64,000 nt of DNA, from the NCBI RefSeq assembly GCF_003989825.1, contig NZ_RZHE01000006.1:62001-126000 (forward strand), given 5' to 3'. The notes under the pieces are model-generated. The model did not search any database and was not told the DNA's origin. It worked only from the letters and a program-made list of their open reading frames with translations. Position numbers and translations under genes: made by a program. The DNA is from Vreelandella populi. Lineage in GTDB: Bacteria > Pseudomonadota > Gammaproteobacteria > Pseudomonadales > Halomonadaceae. Shown here piece after piece: positions 28,901-38,157 of this stretch; within the stretch, counting starts at the first letter, position 1; every line of letters begins with the position of its first letter.

Positions 28901-29548
28901 GATTACCAGGACATGCTTGCTGAATGGCCCTATCCGGAGGAAGCCCCTCAGGCGGTTGCGTTTAGCGCCCATGCGCTTTCGATTAACGACTGGATTAACG
29001 AACTTCGCACGGATGAGGACGGCAACCGCTGCCGCCTGCTGCTGCTCAGCAATAGCTTGGTTAGCCAGGGGCGCGGCCGTGGGCAGTACCGCTGGCAGCA
29101 TCTACTGCGCCCTTGGGTGGCGCACCTGGCGGCCAATGCGGTCTCGCCCATGACGACGCAACTGCTTTCCAAGGCGGGTCATGTGCGCTTTGCACCGTTA
29201 GACGCGGATACGGCGCGGGATCATTTAACGACTATCTTGCAGTGCTGGCAGGATGGCATGGCAGCGCCCCTGCCGCTGGCACCCCAGGCAGCCTTTGCCT
29301 GGCTGGGCAAAGAGGGCAACCCGGAAAGCACGCCCGAGAGCGACGCCTTCAGCGCAGCGGCAAACGCTTATGAAGGTGGCCGTTTTCAGACCGGCGAAGT
29401 GGCACAAAGCGCCTACCTCGCCCGCCAATGGCCCAGCTTTGAGGCGCTATTTAACGCACGTACCGGTGAATCTACCGGCCAGGGTCACACCTTCGCCTCA
29501 CTAACAGAAGTACTCTATGCGCCCCTTTATCGTGCGGTGAAAGAGTAG
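25940..29548 (+). CDS. recC: Exodeoxyribonuclease V gamma subunit
   Basis: Chi-recognising subunit of the RecBCD helicase-nuclease that processes double-strand breaks. The 1202-residue length is normal. Landmarks are FMVVHANRLEDLRGLAVEW at the N-terminus, ETILVQSNGIGQWLKL, PLMIALEKLLRLPELRLS, and KRVCLLGMNDGEYPR with SRREDDRYLFLEALLSAR. As in the family, the helicase Walker motifs are degenerate. AAGGAAATACCGCTG precedes the ATG. It is divergent from ilvD and separated from recB-recD by pncB on the other strand. Confidence 0.95.
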   Translation: MSSHSLLANTSSLTPGFMVVHANRLEDLRGLAVEWMRLHPLGPLENETILVQSNGIGQWLKLALAEDPAQGGAGIAAALNVTLPARFLWQAYRTVLTHITGDAQAVPETSPFDKSRLVWRLLRLLPSLAEKPAFAPLARFLETDRDQRKHYQLAERLADLFDQYQVYRADWLEAWAKGEDVLITASGQARPLEEHQRWQPELWRALRDDVAVTQGEAGLNSSRAQVHSRFLEVAEQLEGQACPSGLPRRLIIFGISSLPQQTLEALAALSRCCQIVLCVHNPCQFYWADIIEHKDLLRANRYRQQRKAGMPEALDVLGDGDVDSALHLHAQPLLAAWGKQGRDYLRLLDEHDDAGNYQTLFEQQALRIDMFEPFSTPEYSCLLSQLQDDIRELRPVAETQTTWPAVDVNQDDSIVFHIAHGPQREVEILHDQLLAAFSADPELRPRDIIVMVPDIDRYAPHIEAVFGQYRSNYRTAGRDDPRYIPYTLSDQASRHRLPLMIALEKLLRLPELRLSVSDLLDLLDVPALRARFGIEERDLPTLNRWIEGAGIRWGLNAQQRMQLDLPQGLSQNTWAFGLRRLLLGYTVGVADAWQGIEPFDDIGGLEASLAGPLATLLEKLETTWEVFCKPTTAANWVIRLRELLETFFLTDDAEESVMLTKLEGALQQLFDSTEEAELNENLPLSMVREHWLSQIDEHSLSQRFLAGAVNFATLMPMRAIPFKRVCLLGMNDGEYPRSQPPMDFDLMGSDYRPGDRSRREDDRYLFLEALLSARHQLYISWVGRSQIDNNPMPPSVLVGQLRDHLAAGWQSQNQDREPLLDALTTEHPLQPFSHRYFAAGASSTSQARLFTYAHEWHALHAPQDSIVEKQSALPAFEQEIPLTLAQLGSFLREPAKAFFNTRLGVYFEQEALTQLDVEPFVLNGLQHWQLQDQLIAAQRRAVDNGEPREEAMFAALERIKGQGVLAVGAFGERMRETLAEPMQALFDDYQDMLAEWPYPEEAPQAVAFSAHALSINDWINELRTDEDGNRCRLLLLSNSLVSQGRGRGQYRWQHLLRPWVAHLAANAVSPMTTQLLSKAGHVRFAPLDADTARDHLTTILQCWQDGMAAPLPLAPQAAFAWLGKEGNPESTPESDAFSAAANAYEGGRFQTGEVAQSAYLARQWPSFEALFNARTGESTGQGHTFASLTEVLYAPLYRAVKE

Positions 29549-29577
29549 CATCGCTCGGTAAAGGAATAGCGGTCCGT

Positions 29578-30756
29578 CTAATCTCGCTGGTTAACCAGAA
29601 ATATCCGCTTGGCCAGCGAGATCATTTCCGGATCGCCGGTGTTCTTTTCGGGCACATCGGAAAGCTTGATGACCGGCAGCCAGCCTTGGCCTTCAGGGCG
29701 CGCCTCGACCATCTTGATCACCATGTTCATGGGCTCCTCACCCACGTCGTTGGTGAAGTTGGTGCCGATGCCAAACGCCATGCCGATACGGTCTTTGCAG
29801 AAGGCATGAATGCGCTCGATCTTTTCCGGGGTGAGCGCATCGGAAAAGATGATCGCCTTGCTCATCGGGTCAATACCCAGGCGCTCATAATGAGCAATCG
29901 TCTGGGAGGCAAAATCGATAGGATCGCCGCTATCGTGGCGCACGCCGTCGAACAGCTTGGCAAACTTCTTATCGAAGCTGTCGAAAAAGGCCCGCGTGGT
30001 AAACGTATCGGTTAGCGCGATGCCCAGGTCGCCCCGGTACACATCTACCCAGTGCTCGAGGGCCAGGCTATTGGCCATCTTGAAACCAAAGCGCGCCCCG
30101 TGGAACATGAACCACTCGTGGGCGTGGGTGCCAATCGGCTTGACACCGTGGCGCATGGCCAGCAGCACATTGCTGGTGCCGGTAAACGATTCGCCGCCAT
30201 GATGGTGAAGCGCACCCACCACACGGTCGTGAACGTCAAAGGAGAAGCGTCGCCGGGTACCGAATTCAGCGATTTTGAGTCCCATGCGACGGTAAAGCTC
30301 GATCTTCTCCTGAGCGCGCTGCTCGATCACCGCATCCGCTTCAGGCGTGACCGTAATCCCGCGCAGCCGATACCAAAGCTCGCTGATCAGCGCCATCAGC
30401 GGCACTTCCCAGAGAATGGTGCGATACCAGGGGCCTTCGATGACCACCGAAAGATCCGCCCCCTGCTGCTCGATAATCACTTCAGTGGGGTCGTAGCGAA
30501 AACCGGCAAGAAAATCGAGGTAAGTAGGATCAAGATAAGGGCATGTTATTTCAAGATAGCGCTTTTCATCATCACGCAGGTGAAGCTTCGCCATCTTATC
30601 GATTTCGCGGCGAAGCTCAGCACCGAACCCATCAGGAAACGCATGTTCGCCACGGTTAATAAAGGCGTAACGCGCATGGGCATACGGAAAGCGTTTAATC
30701 ACGGCATTCTGCATCGTGATTTTGTAAAAGTCGTTATCCAGAAGCGAGGTCAGCAT
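29578..30756 (-). CDS. pncB: Nicotinate phosphoribosyltransferase
   Basis: Salvages nicotinate to nicotinate mononucleotide with PRPP and ATP. A 392-residue protein with LLDNDFYKITMQNAVIK at the N-terminus, GTSNVLLAMRHGVKPIGTHAHEW containing the catalytic-region His residues, and VRHDSGDPIDFA. These fit PncB of the E. coli size class. It lies on the minus strand between recC and recB, convergent with recC (29 bases apart) and divergent from recB (about 240 bases). Confidence 0.95.
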   Translation of the reverse strand: MLTSLLDNDFYKITMQNAVIKRFPYAHARYAFINRGEHAFPDGFGAELRREIDKMAKLHLRDDEKRYLEITCPYLDPTYLDFLAGFRYDPTEVIIEQQGADLSVVIEGPWYRTILWEVPLMALISELWYRLRGITVTPEADAVIEQRAQEKIELYRRMGLKIAEFGTRRRFSFDVHDRVVGALHHHGGESFTGTSNVLLAMRHGVKPIGTHAHEWFMFHGARFGFKMANSLALEHWVDVYRGDLGIALTDTFTTRAFFDSFDKKFAKLFDGVRHDSGDPIDFASQTIAHYERLGIDPMSKAIIFSDALTPEKIERIHAFCKDRIGMAFGIGTNFTNDVGEEPMNMVIKMVEARPEGQGWLPVIKLSDVPEKNTGDPEMISLAKRIFLVNQRD

Positions 30757-30999
30757 GGAGTCTCATCATCAACGTGAACAGAAGCCGCGGTAGCGTAAAC
30801 CGGTTGCCCGCAAAGTGGCTAGCCGACAAGATTAGCAGGTGACGGCGCCGGCTCCCAGCCCACACCGCTCGTGAGTGCCTTTTGCTCCCTGCTTTTTGCT
30901 CCCTAAGGGGCATCGCGATATAGTGCCCCGAACCGCCCCTTTTCCCGCCGGGGCGTGCTGCTTTTTGTGTCTGCTTGCGCCTGCTCCTGGAGATCAGTG

Positions 31000-33900
31000 A
31001 TGAGCCACCCCGCCCCACTCAACCCCTTGAGCTTGCCCCTGCACGGCAGCCGCCTGATTGAAGCCAGCGCCGGTACCGGTAAGACCTTCACCATCGCGCT
31101 TTTATACGTGCGCCTGGTATTGGGTGGGCGCAGCAAAGAGGACGACGACGCTTTTATCCGCCCGCTGACGCCGCCCGAAATTCTCGTGGTCACGTTTACC
31201 AACGCCGCAACCCAGGAACTACGCGAGCGGATTCGCAACCGGCTGGTGGAAGCCGCCGAGGTCTTTCGTAATGAAGCAAGCGCTACTCAGCCAGCCGGCG
31301 ACAAGCTGCTGCTGGAGCTGCGCAGTGATTACCCACCCTCGGCCTGGCCCGCCTGTGCCCGGCGTTTGGCGCTGGCCGCCGAGTGGATGGACGAAGCCGC
31401 GGTGTCCACCATTCACAGCTGGTGCTATCGCATGCTGCGCGAGCACGCCTTTGATAGCGGCAGCCTGTTCTCGCTAAACCTGGAAAACGACCAGCGCGAG
31501 CTTGAGCAGGACGTAGTGCGCGACTACTGGCGCAGCTTTTACTACGCCCTTGAAAGCGATTCGCTTGAAAGCATTGTGGGTTACTGGCAATCCCCCGATG
31601 ACCTGCACGCCAGCCTACAGCGCCTGCTGCCCGAGTGTGATGCCCTGGGCGAGCTGCGCCCGGAGCCGGAGCAAACGCTGACTACCTGCCAGGCCGCCCG
31701 TGCCGCCAAGCTTAATGAGTTAAAAGCTCCTTGGGCTGCCTGGCTGGATGAGCTGGTGCCCGCCCTGGAAGAAGCCGCCAAGCAGAAAGCCTTCAAAGGG
31801 CAAAGCTTCAACGCCAAAAGCCGCGCCAACTGGCTGGGGGCGCTGCGCGAATGGTGCACAGGCGACACTGACCGCCCCACGCTGACCGATGCCGCCTGGA
31901 AGCGCATGACGCCTGATGGCATGGCCGACATCTGGAAAGTGGGTACGCCGCCCTGTCCCTATGTATGGGAAGCCTTGGCCCAACTGCCCGGCGAGCTTAA
32001 CGCGCTGCCCGAGCCACGTAATGACCTGCTGATTCACGCCGTGCAGTGGTGCCGCAAGCGCCTGGAGCGCGAGCAGGAGCGCCGTGCCGAGATGGGCCCC
32101 AACGACCTGCTCACCCACCTGGACCGCGCCCTGCAAGGCCCCAACTGTGATGCGCTGGCCGCCCAGATCCAGCGCCAGTTTCCGGTTGCCCTGATCGACG
32201 AGTTTCAGGACACCGACCCGATTCAGTACCGCATTTTTAACGCGGTGTATAAGGTGGCTGAACCCCGCCGCGACAGCGCGGTGATGCTGATTGGCGACCC
32301 CAAGCAGGCCATTTACGCTTTCCGCGGTGCGGATATTTTTACCTACCTGAAAGCCCGCCAGGACACCGCAGGCCGCCATGTCACACTAGGCACCAACTTC
32401 CGCTCCTGCAAAGCGATGGTTGAGGCGGTTAACCACTGCTTCCACTACGCCGACCAGCACGAAACGGGCGCGTTTTTATTCCGTGACGAGGGCGGCGATA
32501 ACCCGCTGCCGTTTTTACCGGTGGGCGCAAAAGGCCGCGACGACCAGCTGGTACTGAATGGCGAGCCGCTGCCCGCCATGACGCTGTGGCAGCTGGAAGC
32601 GGACGAGCCGCTTTCCAAAACCGCCTACCAGCTTGAAATGGCCGAGCGCTGCGCCTCCCATATGACCATGCTGCTGGAAGCGGGCCGCAACCAAAAAGCA
32701 GGTTTTGAAACGGCGGGTGAGCTAACTCCATTAAAGCCTTCCGATATGGCGGTGCTGGTCAACGGCCTGCAGGAAGCCCGCGCTATTCGTCTGGCGCTAG
32801 CCAGCCGGGGTGTTAAAAGCGTTTATCTCTCGGATAACGACAAGGTGTTCAGCTCGCCGATTGCCCAGCAGCTGGAAACCTGCCTGCGGGCCTGCGCCGA
32901 GCCCCAGGCCAACTCGCGCCAGGCGGAGGCCAAGCTGCGCGCAGCACTGGCCACCTCGCTGCTCGGGCTTAGCTTGAACGAGTTAGATCACCTCAATCAA
33001 AGCGAGCTTGCCTGGGAAGCACGGGTGGAACAGTTCAGTCGCTACCACCGCCTGTGGCAGCGCCAAGGCGTGCTGCCGCTGGTGCGCAAGCTGATGGTGG
33101 ATTTTAATATCCCCGCCCGGCTGCTTGAGTTTACCGACGGTGAGCGCTTGCTAACCGACTTGCTGCACCTGGGTGAATTGCTCCAGCAGGCAAGCCAGGA
33201 GCTGGACGGCGAGCACGCCCTGATTCGCTTTCTGGCGGAAGCGATTGCCGACCCGGAAAGCCACGGCGACAGCCACAAGCTGCGCCTGGAGAGCGATGCG
33301 GATCTGGTCAAGGTAGTCACCATTCATAAATCCAAGGGGCTTGAGTACCCGCTGGTATTTTTACCCTTTATTGCCAACCACCGCCCCACCAAACAGGGCG
33401 ATGTGCCGCTGCGCTGGCACGATGGCGAAGGCAATCTACAGCTAAGCCTGAGCGCTGATGATGAAACGCTAGCCACCGCCGACCGCGAACGCCTGGGCGA
33501 AGATTTACGCAAGCTTTACGTGGCCCTGACCCGCGCCCGCCACGCCACCTGGCTTGGGCTTGCGCCGTTAAAAGAGGGCGAAGGCAGCGCCCTGGGCTAT
33601 TTGCTTAATGGTGGCAAAACCATTGCGCCCAGTGAGTTCGGCAAAGCGCTTGGCACGCTGGTCGATAAAAGCGAAATAGCTTTTGGCCCTGCGCCGGAAC
33701 CTACAGCCTTACGTTTTACACCCGCCCAACAGCACGAAGCCCTGGGGCAGGCCCGCACGCCCACACGTTCCGCCCGTGAGCAGTGGTGGATTGCCAGCTA
33801 CTCGGCGCTGCGTACCACAGGCGGTATTTCAGGCGGGGACCTCAATACTCCCGCCTCGCCCACGCCGGAGCCCACCACACCCCAGGAAGCCACCACGTTT

Positions 33901-34800
33901 GAAATGCTGGATGAGCCGCAAGACCTGCTTAAAGGCTCCCCTCTAGTCGGTAGCGCCCCGAGTGTAACCACTCACTCCTCTTTTCACTCCTCTCTTCACT
34001 TCCCCCTGCAGGCCGACAGTGAGCAGCCAAGTGCAGCCACCAGCCACTTGCACCGCTTCCCGCGCGGCCCTGGCCCCGGCACCTTTCTGCACGGCCTATT
34101 GGAGTGGGCAGGCCAGCTGGGCTTTGCCAAGGCGCTTGAAGACGCCGCCACCCGTGAAGACACCCTGCGCCGCCGCCTGCAGCTGCGCGGCTGGCAGGCG
34201 TGGTATGAGCCGCTGGCAGGCTGGTTTGAGGATCTGCTCAGCACCGCGCTGCCGCTTCCCAGTCAGCAAGGAAGCGTAGCGCTTAACCAGCTAAGCGGCT
34301 ATCAGGTAGAATTGGAGTTCTGGTTCGCCGCCCATCAGGTGGATACCCAGGCGCTGGATGCGCTGGTTAGCCAGCACTTACTCCCCGGCATGGCCAGGCC
34401 TGCGCTGGATGCCGACACGCTCAACGGTATGCTGAAAGGCTTTATTGATTTGGCGTTCGAGTTTGAGGGGCGCTTCTACGTGCTGGACTGGAAATCCAAC
34501 TACCTGGGCGCGGACGACAGCGCCTACACCTTTGAGGCACTGAGTGCGGCACTGCTTGAAAAGCGCTACGACCTGCAGGCCGCGCTTTACCTGCTGGCGC
34601 TGCACCGGTTGTTAAAAGCCCGCTTGCCGGACTACGACCCGCGCAAGCACCTGGGCGGCTCCCTCACGGTATTCTTGCGCGGTAGCCGCACCGTGGCGCG
34701 CGGTGTACACCCGGAGCCCGCGCCGGTTGAGCTGATTGAAGCATTGGATGCGTTATTTGCAGGCACGGCCAGCAACATAGGCCTGAAGGAAACGGCATGA
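31000..34800 (+). CDS. recB: Exodeoxyribonuclease V beta subunit
   Basis: The 3'-5' helicase and sole nuclease of RecBCD, 1266 residues. Walker A is IEASAGTGKTFTIAL near residue 20, motif II is ALIDEFQDTDPIQYR, motif III region is GDPKQAIYAFRGADIFTYL, and motif V/VI includes IHKSKGLEYPLVFLP and KLYVALTRARH. The C-terminal nuclease motif GFIDLAFEFEGRFYVLDWKS holds the metal-binding Asp and the DWK lysine. The upstream frame opens at 30955, but GGAGATCAGTG before the ATG at 31000 marks the start. Its stop overlaps the recD start (ATGA). Confidence 0.96.
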   Translation: MSHPAPLNPLSLPLHGSRLIEASAGTGKTFTIALLYVRLVLGGRSKEDDDAFIRPLTPPEILVVTFTNAATQELRERIRNRLVEAAEVFRNEASATQPAGDKLLLELRSDYPPSAWPACARRLALAAEWMDEAAVSTIHSWCYRMLREHAFDSGSLFSLNLENDQRELEQDVVRDYWRSFYYALESDSLESIVGYWQSPDDLHASLQRLLPECDALGELRPEPEQTLTTCQAARAAKLNELKAPWAAWLDELVPALEEAAKQKAFKGQSFNAKSRANWLGALREWCTGDTDRPTLTDAAWKRMTPDGMADIWKVGTPPCPYVWEALAQLPGELNALPEPRNDLLIHAVQWCRKRLEREQERRAEMGPNDLLTHLDRALQGPNCDALAAQIQRQFPVALIDEFQDTDPIQYRIFNAVYKVAEPRRDSAVMLIGDPKQAIYAFRGADIFTYLKARQDTAGRHVTLGTNFRSCKAMVEAVNHCFHYADQHETGAFLFRDEGGDNPLPFLPVGAKGRDDQLVLNGEPLPAMTLWQLEADEPLSKTAYQLEMAERCASHMTMLLEAGRNQKAGFETAGELTPLKPSDMAVLVNGLQEARAIRLALASRGVKSVYLSDNDKVFSSPIAQQLETCLRACAEPQANSRQAEAKLRAALATSLLGLSLNELDHLNQSELAWEARVEQFSRYHRLWQRQGVLPLVRKLMVDFNIPARLLEFTDGERLLTDLLHLGELLQQASQELDGEHALIRFLAEAIADPESHGDSHKLRLESDADLVKVVTIHKSKGLEYPLVFLPFIANHRPTKQGDVPLRWHDGEGNLQLSLSADDETLATADRERLGEDLRKLYVALTRARHATWLGLAPLKEGEGSALGYLLNGGKTIAPSEFGKALGTLVDKSEIAFGPAPEPTALRFTPAQQHEALGQARTPTRSAREQWWIASYSALRTTGGISGGDLNTPASPTPEPTTPQEATTFEMLDEPQDLLKGSPLVGSAPSVTTHSSFHSSLHFPLQADSEQPSAATSHLHRFPRGPGPGTFLHGLLEWAGQLGFAKALEDAATREDTLRRRLQLRGWQAWYEPLAGWFEDLLSTALPLPSQQGSVALNQLSGYQVELEFWFAAHQVDTQALDALVSQHLLPGMARPALDADTLNGMLKGFIDLAFEFEGRFYVLDWKSNYLGADDSAYTFEALSAALLEKRYDLQAALYLLALHRLLKARLPDYDPRKHLGGSLTVFLRGSRTVARGVHPEPAPVELIEALDALFAGTASNIGLKETA

Positions 34801-37091
34801 GAGATTTACTTACCCTGGACCTGTTCGGCGATAGCGAGCCGCCAGCGCCGGAAGCCGCCCCCTCAAAGCCGGCTAACCGCGTGGTGGAAATCCCGGCCCG
34901 CAAGCCACACCCCGCCCTTAGCGATAGAGACGCCCTACTGGCGCTTTTCGAGCGCTGGGTAGCCCGCGGCTGGCTGCGCGACCTGGACCGCGCACTGGTG
35001 GCCTTCTTCGCCCGTGAGGTGGGCCAGGTACCGCCACTGCTTCTGCTTGCCACCGCACTTGCCAGCCACCAGTTGGGCCGTGGCCACGTATGCCTGGATT
35101 TAAGCGCCACGCTAAGCGCGCCGGATTTCGCGCTTTCGCTACCGCCTGAAGGCGATGACCTGAGCGACCCGCCGCCGCTACCCAGTGAAGTGCTGGCCAC
35201 GCTAACGCTTGCCGAGTGGCAGGCGGCGCTTGAGCACCCCGCGCTGATCTGCAGCGGCCACGGCAATACGCCGCTGGTACGCTCGGATGCCCCGCACACC
35301 ACGCGGCTTTACCTGCGCCGCTACTGGCAGTACGAACAAACCCTGCACCAGGAAATTACTGCGCGATTAAGCGTTACTGGCGCTAGGACTGCCCAGAAGG
35401 CAACACCCAGCGTTGGTCGCTCATTACTGCTTAAAGACGCCCTAGATACGCTGTTTCCCGCCACCGACATGCTGGACTGGCAGAAGGTAGCCTGTGCGCT
35501 GGCGGCGCGCAGCCACTTTGCGATTATTACCGGCGGCCCCGGCACCGGCAAGACCACCACCGTGGTGCGTCTGCTTGCTTTGCTGCAAACCCTGCAGCTG
35601 GCCCAATCGCCCAAACAGGCACTGCGCATTCGCCTGGCCGCACCTACCGGCAAAGCCGCCGCCCGGCTGAATGAATCCATCGCCGGGCAGGTCAGCTTAC
35701 TACCCACTGATAAGCTTGCTGCCTTGTGGGAGCCCAATTCATTGGGCGAAGATTCATGCACTGAACAACTAAGTGCCTCTATTCCCACGGAAGTCACCAC
35801 CCTGCACAGGCTACTAGGCGCAAGGCCGGATACCCGCCACTTCCGCCACAACCCCAACAACCCGTTGGCGCTGGATGTACTGGTGATCGACGAAGCCTCC
35901 ATGGTGGATATCGAGATGATGACCGCCGTGCTCAGCGCCCTGCCCGCCCACGCCAAGCTGGTGCTGCTGGGCGATAAGGATCAGCTGGCATCCGTGGAAG
36001 CTGGTGCCGTGCTGGGCGATTTATGCCGCCGCGCCGAGGCCGCCCACTACACTCCGGAAACCGCCCAGTGGCTTGCCGAGCTCACCAGCCAACCGCTGCC
36101 CGAAGCGCTAACCTGCCCCAACGGCCAGGCGCTCGACCAGGCAATTACCATGCTGCGGGTAAGCCATCGCTTTGACGCCGCCAGCGGTATTGGCCAACTG
36201 GCCGAGGCGATCAACCAGCCGTTAAGCGCCATACTCAACGAGCGCGATAAACAAAACGCCGTACACAGCGCGCTACGCCACGGCTACGCCGACCTGCATC
36301 ATTTGGTGCTGGGTGGTGAAGATGACAGCGCCCTGGAGCGTTTGGTAGTTACCGGCTCCCCGGAGCGCTTCCCCAATGCGGGTAAAGGCCGACTCGATAA
36401 GAGAAGTAACGAAGAACTCGCCCCGCCCACGGGTTATCGGCACTACCTGACGACGTTGAACAAACAGCGCCCAGACGTAACGCTAACGTTTGAAGATAAC
36501 CGCGCCACCTATAACAGCTGGGCCAGCGACGTGCTAAAAGCCTACGGCCACTTCCAACTGCTCTGCGCGCTGCGCAAAGGGCCGTGGGGTGTGGAGGGCT
36601 TGAACTTACGCATCGCCAAAGTACTACGCAGCCATAAGCTTTTGAGCGCAGGCGACATTGAACTAGAGAAAGGCTGGTATGAAGGCCGCCCAGTGCTGGT
36701 CACGCAAAACGACTACAGCCTGGGGCTAATGAACGGTGATATTGGCATTACGCTCGCCGTGCCCGACCCGCGCACGCCGGGCCGCTCACTGCATCGAGTC
36801 GCCTTTCCGACCAGCGATCCTGAGAACCCTATCCGCTGGGTACTGCCCTCGCGCCTGCACGCGGTAGAAACCGTCTTCGCGATGACGGTACACAAATCCC
36901 AGGGCTCGGAGTTTTTACACACCGCCCTACTGCTACCCCAAACGCCCAATCCGATTCTGACGCGTGAGCTGGTTTACACTGGCATCACCCGCGCCCGCGA
37001 ATGGCTTACCTTGGTGGAAGCCAAACGCGGGATATTGAATGATGCGGTTGTTCGGGCGGTTATGCGGGTTAGTGGGACGGTGGCTAATTAA
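34797..37091 (+). CDS. recD: Exodeoxyribonuclease V alpha subunit
   Basis: The 5'-3' helicase of RecBCD, 764 residues, somewhat longer than the E. coli protein (about 608). Walker A is ITGGPGTGKTTTVVRLLAL, followed by APTGKAAARLNESI, the Walker B DVLVIDEASMVDIEMM, GDKDQLASVEAGAVLGDL and the C-terminal TVHKSQGSEF plus YTGITRAREWL. Extra length sits partly in the N-terminal 130 residues and around a segment near residue 515. Overlaps recB by 4 bases, so translation is coupled. It is the last gene before the cassette array. Confidence 0.95.
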   Translation: MRDLLTLDLFGDSEPPAPEAAPSKPANRVVEIPARKPHPALSDRDALLALFERWVARGWLRDLDRALVAFFAREVGQVPPLLLLATALASHQLGRGHVCLDLSATLSAPDFALSLPPEGDDLSDPPPLPSEVLATLTLAEWQAALEHPALICSGHGNTPLVRSDAPHTTRLYLRRYWQYEQTLHQEITARLSVTGARTAQKATPSVGRSLLLKDALDTLFPATDMLDWQKVACALAARSHFAIITGGPGTGKTTTVVRLLALLQTLQLAQSPKQALRIRLAAPTGKAAARLNESIAGQVSLLPTDKLAALWEPNSLGEDSCTEQLSASIPTEVTTLHRLLGARPDTRHFRHNPNNPLALDVLVIDEASMVDIEMMTAVLSALPAHAKLVLLGDKDQLASVEAGAVLGDLCRRAEAAHYTPETAQWLAELTSQPLPEALTCPNGQALDQAITMLRVSHRFDAASGIGQLAEAINQPLSAILNERDKQNAVHSALRHGYADLHHLVLGGEDDSALERLVVTGSPERFPNAGKGRLDKRSNEELAPPTGYRHYLTTLNKQRPDVTLTFEDNRATYNSWASDVLKAYGHFQLLCALRKGPWGVEGLNLRIAKVLRSHKLLSAGDIELEKGWYEGRPVLVTQNDYSLGLMNGDIGITLAVPDPRTPGRSLHRVAFPTSDPENPIRWVLPSRLHAVETVFAMTVHKSQGSEFLHTALLLPQTPNPILTRELVYTGITRAREWLTLVEAKRGILNDAVVRAVMRVSGTVAN

Positions 37092-37145
37092 AATTTATAT
37101 TACTGGTTCTAGCATTGTCAGTTATCAGCCAGAAGCAGACTTTCA

Positions 37146-37249
37146 ATATAACGCCGCCAACACGCGTAGCTTTAGAGTGGAGGCGAAGCCGCAACAGAAA
37201 AGCTGTTGCCTATCCTTACCCAGTCGGGTTCAATGATAGGCGGTTTACA
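37146..37249 (-). repeat. attC-like recombination site 1 (left end)
   Basis: Outer core GTTATAT (minus strand, at 37146-37152) and an opposite-end core TGTAAAC at 37243-37249, with inner hairpins such as GGCAACAG/CTGTTGC and a GCGGCTTCGCC loop. The length is 104 bases. This is the least symmetric of the three sites and terminates the array next to recD. Confidence 0.65.
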
Positions 37250-37279
37250 CAGTTTTATTTACAGGCTCCTTTATTATAC

Positions 37280-38041
37280 CTATATTAAATTACCTAAATG
37301 CTCTAGAAGGTTGGCACCCTTCTCAGTAACTTTTGACCAAGTATCTATGGATTTATTAAGTTCGGCGGCTTTGTTCGTTGCTGACTTCATATGCTCCCAT
37401 GCAGACCGAAGCTTTTCAATCGGCTCAGTCCCGTGATTATCTTTAATAACGTCGGAATTTTCTATAATTTCACCTAAACCGTCGACGTAACATTTTTGAA
37501 GCGCCTTAGACCCGCGAATAGACAGATCATGTAAGCCACGCTTAAGTAACGCGATTTGGTCATTTATAAAGTCCACCAACTCATTCGAGAACTCACCTAT
37601 CTCAAGGCTTGCTTCTAGTTCTGCTATTAGCTCTTGAATTTTTAATATTTCTTCTTCGTCAAATGTTGGCTCGTCGTCGGTAATAATGAACTCAGCGAAC
37701 GAAAAACAGACTAGGAGTTCAGGCGTAATATATTTCCTGTAGTTTGCCCATGAGGCGTTCACATTCTCTAAAGCCGTAGCTCGGTATGCATTATTAATAT
37801 GAGATTTATATTTGTTTTCGGGCACTCCTTCCTTTGCAAGGAGCCGCTCTGTTATTTTTACTTCATTTCTAAGAAGTTCAACTAGCCGAATAACTTCAAA
37901 TGCGTCAAGTTCGTCTCCTTGACCATATGTTAAAACCTCACGCCATGCATCAATTGTTTTCTTCTGATCATTTTGACGTTGAGCATTTAAAAGTAGCCAT
38001 CTAGCTCGTGAAGCTGAATTGTTCTTTTCATCTTTTTGCAA
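37280..38041 (-). CDS. Cassette-borne hypothetical helical protein
   Basis: A 253-residue protein of the first cassette. I do not recognise a family. It looks almost wholly alpha-helical: N-terminal ARWLLLNAQRQNDQKKTIDA could be a TPR-like hairpin, the middle is acidic (TDDEPTFDEEEILKIQELIA, about 122-141), and the C-terminal 50 residues (KLRSAWEHMKSATNKAAELN) look like a coiled coil. There is no signal peptide or membrane segment, so it should be cytosolic. The start is TTG at 38041, with a perfect AAGGAG 8 bases upstream and no better ATG nearby. It is AT-rich, unlike its neighbours. Cassette genes often encode accessory or phage-defence functions; none can be claimed here. Confidence 0.75.
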   Translation of the reverse strand: MQKDEKNNSASRARWLLLNAQRQNDQKKTIDAWREVLTYGQGDELDAFEVIRLVELLRNEVKITERLLAKEGVPENKYKSHINNAYRATALENVNASWANYRKYITPELLVCFSFAEFIITDDEPTFDEEEILKIQELIAELEASLEIGEFSNELVDFINDQIALLKRGLHDLSIRGSKALQKCYVDGLGEIIENSDVIKDNHGTEPIEKLRSAWEHMKSATNKAAELNKSIDTWSKVTEKGANLLEHLGNLI

Positions 38042-38057
38042 TTGTATAACTCCTTAG

Positions 38058-38157
38058 GTATAACGCCCCAATAAGCGGTGAATAATTGTTGGCTAAAATT
38101 GTGAACGAAGTGAACGTAGCCAACTGTTAGGCGTCCGACTTGATTGGCTTGTTATGT
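38058..38157 (-). repeat. attC-like recombination site 2
   Basis: A 100-base site. Minus strand: ACATAACAAGCCAATCAAG at one end and CTTATTGGGGCGTTATAC at the other, giving the R''/L'' and L'/R' pairs expected of attC (AACAAGCCAATCAA against TTATTGG..GTTAT). The centre holds an imperfect hairpin with GTTGGCTA/TAGCCAAC arms. The TAA of the upstream cassette gene's original reading frame falls in the first core. Confidence 0.82.
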
